Position numbers and translations under genes: made by a program. DNA of 64,000 bases from Mercurialis annua (taxonomy: Eukaryota > Streptophyta > Magnoliopsida > Malpighiales > Euphorbiaceae): positions 14,647,001-14,711,000 of the forward strand of contig NC_065573.1 of the NCBI RefSeq assembly GCF_937616625.2, written 5' to 3'. Positions 43,406 through 55,187 of this stretch are shown one piece after another (position 1 is the stretch's first letter; each line of letters opens with the position of its first letter). The notes beneath the pieces were generated by a model, which was given only the letters and a program-made list of their open reading frames with translations, was not told the origin of the DNA and made no database searches.

Positions 43406-46400
43406 ATGACCCTCGAGCAAACCCAAGAATTTGAAGCAATGAAAGCGAAGAATGCGACACTTCTAGCACAACTCGAGATGTACAAACAACAAGCAAATCA
43501 AAGGAATGCTCAACTTGCGGTAGTTCAAATGGGTTGCGAGACTTGTGATGGGCACGATCATTCGGGAATGGATTGCCCCGTCCTACATCAAAACTCAAAT
43601 GAGCAAGTCAACTATGTCAATGGACAAAGGCAAGGCAATGACCCATATTCCAACACCTATAATCCGGGGTGGAGGAATCATCCTAACTTTTCGTGGAGGG
43701 AAAATTCGGGTCAAGCCAATGCCAACCCAAATATGGGAGGAGCAAATTTTCAAGGAGGAAACCGTAGTCCACAAAACCAAGGCAACTTCAACAACTACCG
43801 ACCACAACCCCCACCCGGTTTTCAAAATCGGAATACGGATGAGGGGAGCAAAATTGACAAGCTTATTGAGGAAGTTAGAACCGGTTTTAAGAACCAAGCT
43901 TCCGTCAATCACCATCTCGAGACTCAAATTTCTCAACTTGCCATCTCGCTTCAAAATAGAGCTAAAGGGGGTTTACCGTCTACAACGGAGTCAAATCCAA
44001 GGGAGCAAGTCAAAGCCATTGAACTCCGAAGCGGGAAAGAACTTGATGATCCACATGCAAGTAAAGAGAAAGCGATCGATCTAACAACGGGAACAAATGA
44101 GGAGGAAGTAACCGAACTTCCATATGTAAAACCGCCACCTCCTCCTCCATTTGTGCCGAAGGTCCCTTTCCCGGGACGATTGAAGAAGACGCCGGATAAC
44201 CAAAAATTCCATAAATTTCTGGAAATTTTTAAGAAACTCCAAATCAATATAAGCTTTGCGGATGCTTTGCGTGAGATGCCTCAATACGCGAAGTTCCTCA
44301 AAGAAATCATAACGAAGAAAAGGAGTTGGGAAGACAAAGGCACAATTTCCCTAACGGAAAATTGTAGCTCACTCATCCTTAGTGACTTGCCCACCAAGCT
44401 TAAGGACCCAGGGAGTTTTACAATTCCATGCAAAATAGGCGATTTAAATTCAATTAATTGTCTATGTGATTTAGGGGCAAGTATCAATCTAATGCCTTTG
44501 TTTCTTTTCAGGGATATTTTTGGTGATCAAACTTTGAAGCAAACATCAATGATGCTTCAATTGGCGGACCACTCCCTAAAAAAGCCATACGGAGTGGTAG
44601 AAGATGTTCTAGTCAAAGTAGACAAATTCATCTTTCCGGTGGATTTTGTCGTCCTTGACTATGCAGCGGATAAAACATGCCCTATGATTCTTGGGCGTCC
44701 TTTCATGAACACGGGGAGGGCATTGATAGATGTGCACGCCGGACGACTCACTTTGCGTATCGATGATGACAAAGTAGAGTTTGATATGAAAAGGATTATG
44801 CGCAACACTTTTGAGGAGGTGGAATGCATGAAATTGGATATGATTGATGGAATCGTGGAAGAACTTTTCCCGGTTTCAAAAGTCATATTCCATTCCGAGG
44901 AGACACAAGCAACTTCCGGGGAAGAATATTCCAAAGAAGATGAGCCGAAAGCCGAAAATTTGATTAGAAGAGAGAGCGTGACACCACCTTCTTCTATCTC
45001 TCCACCAAAGGTTGAGCTTAAAACGTTACCATCTCACTTACGGTATGCGTTTTTGGGCGACAACATGACACTTCCCATCATCATCTCAAACAACTTGTCG
45101 GAAACACAAGAAGCGAGAGTTGTCAAAGTGGTGAAGCAACATATATTGGCGATCGGTTGGCAAATTTCGGACATCCGAGGAATTAGTCCCTCGGTAGTCA
45201 TGCACAAGATCCACCTAGAAAATGAGTCAAGAGCATCGGCTCAAAGACAACGGCGTTTGAATCCAAATATGAAGGAGGTCGTGCACAAAGAGATAGTAAA
45301 ACTTCTCGACGCCGGAATTATATACCCCATATCCGATAGTGCGTGGGTTAGTCCCATTCAATGCGTTCCAAAGAAAGGGGGGATGACGGTGATTGAGAAC
45401 GAGAAGGGTGAGCAAATTTCCACTAGGACGGTAACGGGATGGCGTGTTTGTATTGACTACCGCAAGTTAAATACGGAGACGAGGAAGGACCATTTTCCAT
45501 TACCATTTATCGATCAAATGTTGGAGCGGGTAGCGGGCCACGCTTATTATTGTTTTCTCGATGGATATTCCGGGTACAATCAAATTCTTATCTTCCCGGA
45601 TGACCAAGAGAAAACAACTTTCACATGTCCTTATGGAACGTTTGCTTATCGGAGGATGCCATTTGGTCTTTGTAATGCACCGGCAACATTTCAACGATGT
45701 ATGACTTCCATCTTCGCCGATATGATTGAAGATATTATGGAGGTCTTCATGGATGATTTTTCGGTATTCGGGGACTCTTTTGAGATGTGCTTAAATAATC
45801 TTGAACGAGTGTTGGCCCGGTGTGAGCAGACCAATCTAGTCTTGAATTGGGAGAAGTGCCATTTCATGGTAGAGGAGGGAATTGTCTTGGGACATAAAAT
45901 CTCCAAGGACGGCATTGAAGTAGATAGAGCAAAAACGGAAATCATCGAGAAATTACCACCACCAACTACCGTAAAAGGCGTTCGGGCCTTCTTAGGGCAC
46001 GCCGGGTTTTATCGACGATTCATCAAAAATTTCTCTTCCATTGCTCGTCCTTTAACTAATTTGCTTGTTAAAGATATTCCGTATGAATTTACTAATGATT
46101 GCCTTGTTGCTTTTTCTATGTTGAAGGAAGCCCTTATCTTGGCCCCAATTATTTCATCACCCGATTGGACTCTCCCTTTCGAACTCATGTGTGATGCAAG
46201 CGATATAGCACTTGGGTGCGTATTGGGGCAACGGAAGGAGAAAAAGCTTCATGTGATATACTATGCGAGCCGAACATTGGCGGGTGCTCAACTCAATTAC
46301 ACCACCACCGAAAAAGAGATGCTTGCGGTGGTGTTCGCATTGGATAAATTTCGGTCGTACTTACTTTGCTCTAAGGTTATCATCTATACGGACCATGCGG

Positions 46401-47908
46401 CCCTTCGATACCTTTTTGCAAAGCAAGATGCTAAACCGAGACTAATCCGATGGGTGCTTCTTATGCAAGAGTTTGACATCGAAATTCGCGACAAGAAAGG
46501 AACGGAGAACGTCGTCGCCGACCACTTGTCAAGGTTAGAAATTCCGGAACCAATTATAAGTGGCGTAGAGATTAATGAAACGTTTCCGGATGAGATGTTG
46601 ATGGTACTTTCGGAAGTAGAAACGCCATGGTATGCGGATATCGCAAACTATCTATCTTCCGAAATAATGCCGCCAGATTTGACTTACCACCAAAGGAAGA
46701 AGTTCTTGAGCGATGCTAAACGGTTTCTATGGGAGGAACCGTACCTCTTCAAGGTGTGTGGAGATGGGATTTTGAGGAGATGTGTCCCACTACAAGAGAT
46801 GATGCCTATACTTAGTCAATGCCATTCCTCGGACTATGCGGGTCACTATGGTACATCAAGGACCGCCGCTCGTGTGCTAGAGTGCGGATTCTTTTGGCCT
46901 ACGCTATTTCACGATGCAAAAGACTTTGTTAGTCATTGCGATCGATGCCAAAGAGTGGGGAACATATCTAAGAGAGATGAAATGCCGCTTACCAACATTC
47001 AAGAGGTGGAACTTTTCGATGTATGGGGAATAGACTTCATGGGTCCATTTCCTATGTCGTTTGGAAAGCAATACATATTGGTGTGCGTAGATTACGTTTC
47101 AAAATGGGTAGAGGCGGAAGCTTTACCCACTAACGATGCCAAAGTAGTGTTGGATTTTCTCAAACGTTTGATGAATCGATACGGGACTCCTAGAGCAATA
47201 ATAAGCGACGGTGGATCTCACTTTTGCAATAGGCAATTCGATGCCTTGATGCGGAAATATAAAGTCTATCATCGGGTCGCTACTCCGTACCATCCTCAAA
47301 CAAGCGGGCAAGTTGAAGTTTCTAACCGTGAGCTAAAGAGAATTCTAGAGAAAACGGTTAATAACACAAGGAAAGATTGGTCACTAAAACTAGATGATGC
47401 ATTATGGGCATATCGTACGGCTTTTAAAACGCCCCTCAGAATGTCTCCATATCGTATTGTTTTTGGGAAAGCATGCCATCTTCCGGTGGAACTTGAACAT
47501 AGAGCGTATTGGGCCATTAAAAAGCTCAATTTTGACCTTAAAGCGGCGGGGGAGAAACGTATGCTTCAACTCAATGAGTTGGATGAATTTCGGTTAAATG
47601 CTTATGAAAACGCCAAGCTTTACAAAGAAAAGACGAAACGATGGCACGACGCTCATATCGTTCCTAAAACTTTTTCGGAAGGCTCTTTTGTCTTGCTCTA
47701 CAACTCACGCCTCAAATTATTTCCCGGGAAATTAAAATCCCGTTGGAGCGGTCCTTTCAAAATTCGAACGGTGGCAAGTCATGGAGCTTTGGAATTGGAG
47801 AACTCTAGTGGTGAAATCTTCAAAGTAAATGGACAACGGTGCAAGCCGTATCTTGGACCTTTGACGGATCAAGTGGTGGAACAAATCACGTTCACCACTC
47901 CTACATAA
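43406..47908 (+). CDS. pol: Athila nucleocapsid-protease-RT-RNase H-integrase polyprotein
   Basis: One open frame of 1,500 residues. In order: CCHC knuckle ([14 protein letters not shown], residues about 48-61); protease with [11 protein letters not shown] (about 352-362); RT with [34 protein letters not shown] and FMDD (about 780-783); RNase H with [11 protein letters not shown] and TEKEMLAVV; integrase HHCC ([20 protein letters not shown]), [16 protein letters not shown] and the Glu in [12 protein letters not shown]. All catalytic positions are present. The ATG is nine bases after the gag stop in the same frame, so it could be reached by readthrough or reinitiation. Confidence 0.96.
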   Translation: MTLEQTQEFEAMKAKNATLLAQLEMYKQQANQRNAQLAVVQMGCETCDGHDHSGMDCPVLHQNSNEQVNYVNGQRQGNDPYSNTYNPGWRNHPNFSWRENSGQANANPNMGGANFQGGNRSPQNQGNFNNYRPQPPPGFQNRNTDEGSKIDKLIEEVRTGFKNQASVNHHLETQISQLAISLQNRAKGGLPSTTESNPREQVKAIELRSGKELDDPHASKEKAIDLTTGTNEEEVTELPYVKPPPPPPFVPKVPFPGRLKKTPDNQKFHKFLEIFKKLQINISFADALREMPQYAKFLKEIITKKRSWEDKGTISLTENCSSLILSDLPTKLKDPGSFTIPCKIGDLNSINCLCDLGASINLMPLFLFRDIFGDQTLKQTSMMLQLADHSLKKPYGVVEDVLVKVDKFIFPVDFVVLDYAADKTCPMILGRPFMNTGRALIDVHAGRLTLRIDDDKVEFDMKRIMRNTFEEVECMKLDMIDGIVEELFPVSKVIFHSEETQATSGEEYSKEDEPKAENLIRRESVTPPSSISPPKVELKTLPSHLRYAFLGDNMTLPIIISNNLSETQEARVVKVVKQHILAIGWQISDIRGISPSVVMHKIHLENESRASAQRQRRLNPNMKEVVHKEIVKLLDAGIIYPISDSAWVSPIQCVPKKGGMTVIENEKGEQISTRTVTGWRVCIDYRKLNTETRKDHFPLPFIDQMLERVAGHAYYCFLDGYSGYNQILIFPDDQEKTTFTCPYGTFAYRRMPFGLCNAPATFQRCMTSIFADMIEDIMEVFMDDFSVFGDSFEMCLNNLERVLARCEQTNLVLNWEKCHFMVEEGIVLGHKISKDGIEVDRAKTEIIEKLPPPTTVKGVRAFLGHAGFYRRFIKNFSSIARPLTNLLVKDIPYEFTNDCLVAFSMLKEALILAPIISSPDWTLPFELMCDASDIALGCVLGQRKEKKLHVIYYASRTLAGAQLNYTTTEKEMLAVVFALDKFRSYLLCSKVIIYTDHAALRYLFAKQDAKPRLIRWVLLMQEFDIEIRDKKGTENVVADHLSRLEIPEPIISGVEINETFPDEMLMVLSEVETPWYADIANYLSSEIMPPDLTYHQRKKFLSDAKRFLWEEPYLFKVCGDGILRRCVPLQEMMPILSQCHSSDYAGHYGTSRTAARVLECGFFWPTLFHDAKDFVSHCDRCQRVGNISKRDEMPLTNIQEVELFDVWGIDFMGPFPMSFGKQYILVCVDYVSKWVEAEALPTNDAKVVLDFLKRLMNRYGTPRAIISDGGSHFCNRQFDALMRKYKVYHRVATPYHPQTSGQVEVSNRELKRILEKTVNNTRKDWSLKLDDALWAYRTAFKTPLRMSPYRIVFGKACHLPVELEHRAYWAIKKLNFDLKAAGEKRMLQLNELDEFRLNAYENAKLYKEKTKRWHDAHIVPKTFSEGSFVLLYNSRLKLFPGKLKSRWSGPFKIRTVASHGALELENSSGEIFKVNGQRCKPYLGPLTDQVVEQITFTTPT

Positions 47909-48117
47909 ATTCCGGGCCACGGTCTAGCTTTTGACCGAAAATAAAGCGCACTCGAGAGGCAATCTCGAGAGGTTACGTGTTTTGTTTTTTTTGTTATTAT
48001 TTATTTTATTTTTTATTCTTTTTATGCTTATTTAAATTTTTATTTGTTTATTTATTTCCGTTTAATTCCGGGGTGAGTTTTTGTGTTTATGCAGGTATAT
48101 AAAAGATTTCAGGAGGT

Positions 48118-48420
48118 TCTCGTTCGGAACAGAGCTTTTCTCGAACGAGAAAGCCAAAAATTGGCCTTGGTCTCGTTCGAGAAAGAGCTTTCTCGTTCGA
48201 GACCCAGCCCTCGGATTCTATTTTTTCGAACGTGAAGGCCTTTCTCGTTCGGGACAAGGCAAATTTTGCCTTTGTCCCGTTCGGGAAAGACCATTCCCGT
48301 TCGAGACACAAGGCAATTTTGCCTAGTTTCGATAGGGTTTCGAACGGGACAAAATTAAAACTGAGAAATAAGCCTAATCCCGTTCGGGATTAAATTATTC
48401 CCGTTCGGGAAGCATCAGAA
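48118..48420. repeat. CGTTCG/CGAACG hairpin cluster in the Athila internal region
   Basis: About a dozen CTCGTTCG, CCCGTTCGGGA and CGAACG sites occur in 300 bp, several as inverted pairs, for example GTCTCGTTCGAGA near 48170-48182 facing TCTCGTTCGAGAC. They use the same core as the LTR cluster but are not a simple copy of it. Confidence 0.85.
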
Positions 48421-48718
48421 ATTTTGAAAAATTTGAATTTTGAATTTTGAATTTAAATATGGTAGATTTCTTGGGACTTGTGTTTCTTTTGAAACTTGTG
48501 TTTCTTTTAATATTTGTGTTTCCTTGAGATTAGTACTTTGACAAAGTTGAATTTTTCACTTGGATTGATGACTTGGCAAATCTAAACTACTAATTAGTGC
48601 TTAAAATTCACTTGGATTGATTACATGGTTTCAATCTAAACCGTTAAATCAAATCTAAGTTATTAAATGGAGAGTTTGAAATTAGTGGAGGGAAATCTTG
48701 AGATTTGATTTATTTTTC

Positions 48719-48726
48719 CTATAAAT
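48719..48726 (+). promoter_or_regulatory. Candidate TATA box for the Athila extra ORF
   Basis: TATAAATA stands about 100 bp before the ATG at 48829, in AT-rich sequence. It could support a subgenomic transcript, as an alternative to splicing from the LTR. This is inferred from position alone. Confidence 0.4.
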
Positions 48727-48828
48727 ACCTTGCATTGTTATTCATTTTTCTTCACCAACATAATTCTTCTAATATTTTCTCTTCTTATTCTCTTAAATTT
48801 TTCTTAGAAAAATTCACATTCCGCAAAA

Positions 48829-50175
48829 ATGGTACGAAGCAAAAACGCCGAAAATCAACCAATCCGTCGTTCCAGCACGAGAAATCAAGAAGCGGCGAAT
48901 CCACCCTTACCGGCTGTGGGAAGGGGACGTACTAAATCAACCGCTCCATCCTCATCTCGGGTTAACACCTCGGCAATATTGACTACTCGCTATAACGCAC
49001 CTTTCCAAATCCATACGGAGGAGGAAGGTGATTTATATTTGAGTATCAAAGAAAGGGAAATGGTAATTCCATTTCAAATCGATTTTGATGATATGGAAAG
49101 CCTTGGCATCAAGGATGAGGTCGAGCGCTATTTGGATATTTTGGGTTTATCGGCATTATCAAAGGTTAGTCATCACTCTTACGATGAAATTACTCGTGAA
49201 TTCTTCTCTACTCTCAAACCGGTTAGCGGTTCTCCTACATCTATTTCTTTCCGCATCAACAACACTAGCCATACACTTAGTGTTGAAGATTTGGTGGAAA
49301 TGTTTGGAATGAGGGGAACGGGGTTGATGGATTGGGATCAAAATTTTGATCAAGTGGAGATATGGAGAGAATTGACGGATCGTGATGATTATCGGTCAAG
49401 GGGATCCAAAATTAATGAAATCAAAGACATAGCTATTGTGGTGTTTTTGAAGTGGTTTGGGCACTCGTTTGGCGGGCGTAGTGAATATTCGAAGGTGGCC
49501 AAGAGTGATCTTTTAGCTTTGAATGCTATTTTGCATCCGGAGATAGAAGCCTACCAAGTCAACACGGCGTATCGTCTTTTGAAGCGATTGAGGGAAGTTC
49601 CAACCGAATTATCCAAGATTGGCTATGGTTTCATTATTCGTGCTTTGGCCGAGAAATACAATTGTATGCCTACGGCGTCTACTTTGGCAACTTTTGAGAC
49701 CATTCTAGCACGGTCTCTTAATATCAACCATTTGGATGTCGCCGGATTTGTGAAGAAGGGAAGAGTTATTCCCTATAATAGAAGGGTACGATTGGTGGCA
49801 CGAACACGACGAGAAGCGGTAGCACGGGAAGAAGAAGGAGGAGAAGGAAGAAGAGCGGGGAAGGAACCCGCGGAAACTTCTCAAGCCGGAGAAGCGGCTC
49901 ATGTTTCCGGGTTTGACCAACGGTTTTCTGAGTTGGTTGAGCAAAACCGGACCGGATGGGAGCAAAACCGGGTTGGTTGGGAAACTAACCAAAAATTACT
50001 TGAAGATATCCGACGTGAACAACATGTTGGTCTTGCACAACTTCAATGGAGGCAAGATCGAATGCGGGCACGACTTAATCGGCAAGAGGATTTTCTTCGG
50101 GGTTATTTTAATGCCGCCGGCGGAGAGCGTTATCCATCACCGGAACCATCACCGGATCCACCGGCCTTTGACTAG
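48829..50175 (+). CDS. Athila extra (env-position) ORF, putative plant transposon protein domain
   Basis: The 448-residue frame opens at ATG 48829. A basic, Ser/Thr-rich N-terminus precedes a domain at about residues 60-260 (FRINNTSHTLSVEDLVEMFG, IVVFLKWFGHSFGGRSEYSK), then a charged linker and a coiled coil with NRxGWE repeats. This is the ORF known downstream of pol in Athila. No signal peptide or transmembrane segment is visible, so an envelope role is not supported here. It is homologous to the CACTA protein at 15561-16844. Confidence 0.88.
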   Translation: MVRSKNAENQPIRRSSTRNQEAANPPLPAVGRGRTKSTAPSSSRVNTSAILTTRYNAPFQIHTEEEGDLYLSIKEREMVIPFQIDFDDMESLGIKDEVERYLDILGLSALSKVSHHSYDEITREFFSTLKPVSGSPTSISFRINNTSHTLSVEDLVEMFGMRGTGLMDWDQNFDQVEIWRELTDRDDYRSRGSKINEIKDIAIVVFLKWFGHSFGGRSEYSKVAKSDLLALNAILHPEIEAYQVNTAYRLLKRLREVPTELSKIGYGFIIRALAEKYNCMPTASTLATFETILARSLNINHLDVAGFVKKGRVIPYNRRVRLVARTRREAVAREEEGGEGRRAGKEPAETSQAGEAAHVSGFDQRFSELVEQNRTGWEQNRVGWETNQKLLEDIRREQHVGLAQLQWRQDRMRARLNRQEDFLRGYFNAAGGERYPSPEPSPDPPAFD

Positions 50176-51891
50176 AGCGAGATTTGTTTTTCTAAACCCA
50201 AACTCCGTTAATTTTCTGTTTTTATTTTTCTTATTTCTTAGCTTTGGGGACATAGCTAGAAATAGTGTGAGGAGGGCGGAAGAAAATTTTATCTTTCGTT
50301 TGGGTTATTTTCGGTGATTTATCTTTATTTTCAGCGTTATTAGGTAGTTTATTTTCAGTTTTAGGGTATTAAATTAGTTTATTTCAAAGTCTTGTATCGC
50401 TTTAAATCTTTGTCTTTTAAATATGAAAGTGTTAGTGGATTTGGTGTGTATCTTAATTAATTTGTCAATCTTAGATTTCCCCGAATCGATGAATGTATGA
50501 ACGCGATTTCTTAATTCGACAATTGATAAGCGATGCTTGCTTAATGACTTAATAATTCGTTGACATAATCCGATGAAATAAGTGTGAATTCAAAATTTAG
50601 ACTTGTTCAAATCGTTGAAACATAATTGAATAACTTGATGCGGATTCATGACATGTTGATTGTTTATTTTTATAGTCGTTTCTAAACTTTTGGCATAAGT
50701 AGCATAATTTTTGTAGGAATTGAGTTTATGGCATAACACTACACACTTTTGAGAGTTTTGAGCTTAATTTTCTTGTTGTGAGTGTTGATTTCGTGTTTTA
50801 TTCCTAGAACTTGCTCGGTGTCCGTTTAAAGTTACACGATTGAGTTTTCAACAATTAGATGATTATGGCAATTAGGTATACCCCTTTCTTTTAGACCACT
50901 TAAATAGACTACCCTTTATCCCTTAGATTACACCAATTTGAGCCTTAAGTCTTTTTATTGTTTTTACCATATTTTACCCTTTACCGTTCTATGTTTTACC
51001 TCTTTTGTTTACCTTATCGACTTGATACATCATTTGTTATGACTATGATGAATATAGGTGATTCGAAACTCAAGATTAGTGAAAAGAGAAAGTGAACTAT
51101 ATTGTGCTTAAAAAGATTAAGTTTGCGCCTTGAAAAAGATTGAAAAAAAAAAAGAATAAAAAAAAAAAAGAGATAAAAATTTGCAAGCCAAAGCTTCAAA
51201 AGAAGAAAAAATTCTGAGATTGCAAAAAGCAATGAGGAGAGCGTAATTCAAAAAGAAAAGAAAGTTATAAGTTCACATAAACGCAAAACCGGAGTTAGAT
51301 CAACCTAGAAGTTAATAGTAGTAATAAATAGTGTATTAAGTTGATAATTAGCCTTTGTTTAACCTTTTTACCTACCCTTTACCTTAGCCACATTACCACC
51401 CAATAAAAGACCATATGATTTTTGTTGATTACCGAATCAAGTAGCGGAGTCCGGGACTATGAGCAAGCTTATGGTGAGTATTCATGTTTTCAATTGTGAG
51501 CTTTCTTTGTTATATACCCTACTTGTTGAAATATTGATGCCATTAGCTTAGTTTTTACTAACTTGTGCTATGATTTGCCTAAGTGAGAAATTGATTATTT
51601 TCCATGTCCCGCAAGTGATAGTGAAACTTGAAGTGTGATTCAATTTGACCTTGTACTAATGAGTTAGTAACCTTTGTTATATTGAATTATGTCATCAATT
51701 ATTATTGTTATTTGATTGCATCATTATTTAGTTGTCGGGTTTAGAAGTTTTGATCGTTCATATTGTTCATAGGGTCGGGGATTTCTATTATTGATTTATT
51801 AATAAGTAATGTGCTAAATTTGCTAACATATTTTGTAGAGTAAGATTTATTTCTTGCTTGAGGACAAGCAAAGGGTAAGTGTGAGGAGGTT
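50176..51891. other. Athila 3' noncoding region
   Basis: A long untranslated tail, typical of Athila. It has an A-rich stretch at about 51130-51180. It ends in GCTTGAGGACAAGCAAAGGG and the purine-rich GTGAGGAGG just before the 3' LTR, the likely polypurine tract. Confidence 0.8.
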
Positions 51892-53478
51892 TGATAGGAG
51901 TATTTTACTCCTATATTTAAGGTCTATTTTACTCGGTTTTTCATCATGCGTAGTATTATTTTTATACATTATTTGGCGTTTTTACGTTTAATAGTGTTTG
52001 TTAGTGTTTCAGTGGAAATTAGGTGAAAAACGACTATTTGGGGCAAATTTATGGTGGATTGCGTGTACGAGTAAAAGCGTAGCTTGCGGACGAAGAAATT
52101 GAAGTTTCACGAACGAGATTGAGCAAAAATAGGTTGTTCCCGTTCGAAACAAAGGTTTCTCGAACGGGAACCATGCAGAATGAGCATGAGTCTCGAACGA
52201 GAAGGCCTTGTCTCGTTCGGGACTCAAGAGGAAATCAACATCTCACGAACGTGACACAAAGGACCAAACGAGAGCAAAGCTCTCAGTTCAAGTTTTTTCG
52301 AACGTGAACGAGGCTCCCGTTCAGGAACCATGTTAAAACTGGGCATGTCTCGAACGGGACTATGGCTTCTCGAACGGGAAAGAAGAAAATTACGCGTGCA
52401 GCAGACTTTGAATTGGACTGAAATTCTTCCTCAAATCACAATTATAACTCCTATTACAAATTGATTTGTAATACGAATTAGAAGACTCCGGAACTTCTCC
52501 TACTATATAAAGACCTTGTACTAGACTCAATTTAGTGTGTAGAATAAATTAGAAGACATTAGTTTTATTTTCGTTCTCTTAAAAATAGCGTTTTAGCTTC
52601 TATTTCTCAGCAGTTTATAAGTAGTTTATTATTAGTTTCTGCAAAGAACGATTGTGAAGATTTCAAGTTTAATCTAGACGATTCTTCCGAAATTGACAAC
52701 TCCGGTATTTATTGTTCTAATTATGTTTAATTCTTCATCTTCTTCTTTGTTTAATTTAAGTTTAAGCATGTGTAACTAAATCCTTTGTTCGGGGATTGAT
52801 ATGAACACTTAGATTAGTTTTCGAATTGGATTAGGATTTATTAAGTGAGTAAAATTGTGTTTTAATTACTAAGATTAATGCTTGAATTAATTTGATCACT
52901 TAGTTTATGATTTTGTGTTTAATTAACTAATTGAGAGATTGTTAATTAAATAGACATAGGTAATTAAAAACTTAGAGGAAAACGCCGTGAGAGCGGGTTG
53001 GAATTTAGGTAGTCGTTGAGTTTGCTTCATAATTACAATTTAGTTATTTAATTCAGTTTTAATATTGTGAGAGCAAGTTAATAATTGATTAGCTAATTAG
53101 GTTGTGATTTTATTTGAATCCTTGAGGCTTGAGAGAGCGGGATTCGGTGCATTAGAATAGCTCGATTCATAACAAAATCACTAGATAAATTTTGATCCAT
53201 TCTTCTACTAGTTTATTTGGAATTATCAATCCTTGAGCTTTTTACCATTATTGTTAAACTTCAATTTATTTGTTTGATTTCAGATTTTTAGTCTAATTAC
53301 TTGAGTTAATTCACTTTAGATTATAATTAGTTTACACAAATCCATTTATTTTCCTACTAGCCAATTAAAGAATATTAGAAATTAGTTGTTTAATTCATTG
53401 TTCCTTGTGGGATCGATACTTGGTCTTCCAAGTTATATTACTTGCGCGATATCGTACACTTGCGATTATTTGCCAACA
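51892..53478 (+). repeat. 3' LTR of the Athila element
   Basis: Same length and nearly the same sequence as 40770-42356, followed by GGGGG. Confidence 0.96.
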
Positions 53479-54980
53479 GGGGGAAGATAAAAATCATGGT
53501 GAGCCAACACTTCTGTAACCGAATGGGTGAAATGTCGGTTAACAAAATCTTGCCACCAGGAATCAAATGATGGATCGGCTACGGGGTGACTCTCGGGATA
53601 CGGGATAGTCTTGCACTGAACGAGATATTGTTTGTTCAACAGAAACAATTCTTGTATGTCGATCATACTTGTCAGTCTCGGTCTAGAATAATCTGGTTGA
53701 TTCCAATCTATCTGAAGTGGGCAAGGCAAGCCTTGAGGCCGACCGAACTGGCGTGCATAATAGTGAGCAAAATATCCTTCACAACCGCTAGACAAGTACG
53801 TAAGTCCCAGAAACAAATTCCTGGCCCGGAATGCACTCATCCAGTTGACCCACCAAGAATTCTTTTTCTCTTGATTTACTACGCGAAGGTCGGTTCTAAA
53901 CCCATATCCGAGCCACAAAGGAGGAAGCGTCAGTAACGGGCAGAACAGTTCCGGCGATCGACTGTCCGTGTTAGAGAAGAAACTGATGACTTGATCGACG
54001 GTAGACATGAGTGGTCGACATTGTAGCAAGATAAATCCATGACATGAACCTTCAACACGGTCGGTAATTTGCATTAATTCAGGAAAATACATGGTTAACC
54101 ACATCTGAAGTACCCAAATTGGACCACTTGGAACCTTATGCGAGCTCGGATCGGTACATGGAATCATCTCGTGCAAGCCATGATAAATGAAGGCCAATAT
54201 AAACTCTCCAAGGTTCAGGTTCACTCCGTCAGCGAGTGCGACAGCGATCCGTTGGTATTCTTTAGTCACCTTATAAGCTGTAGAACATACCACAAATTTA
54301 CAAAGGAAATAAGTGAGAAAAGCAATATGTTCTTCGCGATCTGGAACAGTGGTGGTTTGTTGGCGATCTTTCAGAAATCTACCAAAATTCAGAGACGACC
54401 GTGCTGGACCCGTGTCAAGTGTAGAAGAAGTGGGAGATAATTCTGGAGTGATCCTGTGACCGGAGATAGGCACGTTGAGCATGCATGAAATATCTAACAA
54501 GGTGATCGACATCGGGCCAAACCTGAAAGCAAACCCATTGATTGATCGAGACCAAAATAAGGCCGATCCCAGCAAGTAATGTCTATAACACGGCATATCT
54601 ATCTGGGCAAGCGCAATAAGATCGGCAATGCCAGCGGTAATCCAAGAGGCTTCATAAAAAGGTTTCAATCTAGTTACCCACAGTTTGAAATCTGAAGAAG
54701 GGTTTGGCCAGTTTCTGAATTGTTCACCGATCCAAACGGAGGCGTGGTGATCGGCAGTAAGGCGTGACGGGCAGTGGTCACGAAACGGGAGAGCAATTTC
54801 ACACAATGGAGATGGTTGTTTAAGTAAAGGTCCGACATAAGTTTTATTATTTTCGGATAGGATTAATACCTCTGTAATTGCGGTTGATGCTTCTTCACGA
54901 TGGCGAGAGATCTTTTCATGAACCTTTGCGGTGATGTCCGGATCAACACGAGCAATCCTAGGAAACAAGAAAGCCAGCAC

Positions 54981-55187
54981 TTGAAGAATTGCGAAAGACG
55001 GATGAGGAGATCGGCGATGACTTGCAAAACGGATGGAGGCTCGGCGACGGTTTGCTGCGGAGAGAAATGCGATCGGCAGTGGTTTGCAAAATCAATGATC
55101 GGTAATAACTTGAAGCAACCAGTTGATCGGCGCGGCTGGAGGAGATGATCGGCAGGCGTGATCGGCAGACGTGATAATGGCTCGTAT
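54981..55187. other. Tat sequence upstream of the antisense ORF
   Basis: It is rich in GATCGGC/ATCGGCA words like the rest of the Tat element, and may hold the first exon of the antisense ORF. The chromovirus-type element begins at 55188. Confidence 0.5.

Larger units (their letters stand above)
47909..48828 (+). other. Spacer between Athila pol and the extra ORF
   Basis: It includes a second cluster of CGTTCG/CGAACG palindromes (48118-48420) like the one in the LTR. It also has a TATA-like CCTATAAATACC at 48717-48728, 100 bp before the extra ORF, which could mark a separate promoter. Confidence 0.6.
40770..53478 (+). mobile_element. Athila Ty3/gypsy element, complete, 12,709 bp
   Basis: Two LTRs of equal length (1,587 bp), a tRNA-Asp-type PBS, gag, a 1,500-codon pol, an extra ORF downstream and a long noncoding tail identify Athila. 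GGGGG on each side (40765-40769 and 53479-53483) is the 5-bp target duplication. The LTRs differ at about eight positions by eye (for example near 41205/52323, 41366, 41451, 41470 and 42159), roughly 0.5%, so insertion is recent. Confidence 0.96.
39391..54980 (-). pseudogene. Tat antisense ORF with plant mobile domain, spliced, split by the Athila insertion
   Basis: Minus-strand pieces are 54980-53479 (plant mobile domain: WVTRLKPFYEASWITAGIADL, FGPMSITLLDISCMLNVPISG, EFILAFIYHGLHEMI) and, beyond the inserted Athila element, 40769-40679, 40608-40175 and 40086-39391. The last three are joined by GT-AG introns on the minus strand. The frame stays open from the mobile domain across the target site once the insert and one GGGGG are disregarded. 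The C-terminal exon is charged coiled coil (about 39640-39400). The true N-terminus is not clear: an acceptor-like TTCCTAG just upstream suggests another exon. Antisense ORFs of this kind are known in Tat elements; their function is unknown. Confidence 0.82.

Noticed and set aside
43545..44284. Frames on both strands overlapping Athila pol (for example 43545-44084 and 43595-43954)
   Set aside because: They are shadows of the 1,500-codon pol frame.
48829..50175. Envelope glycoprotein of a retrovirus-like Athila element
   Set aside because: The position fits, but no signal peptide, transmembrane segment or fusion-like region is visible, and the protein resembles one carried by a DNA transposon.
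51100..51232. A-rich tract as the poly(A) tail of a retroposed gene
   Set aside because: It lies in the middle of the Athila 3' noncoding region, with no target duplication and no gene sequence before it.
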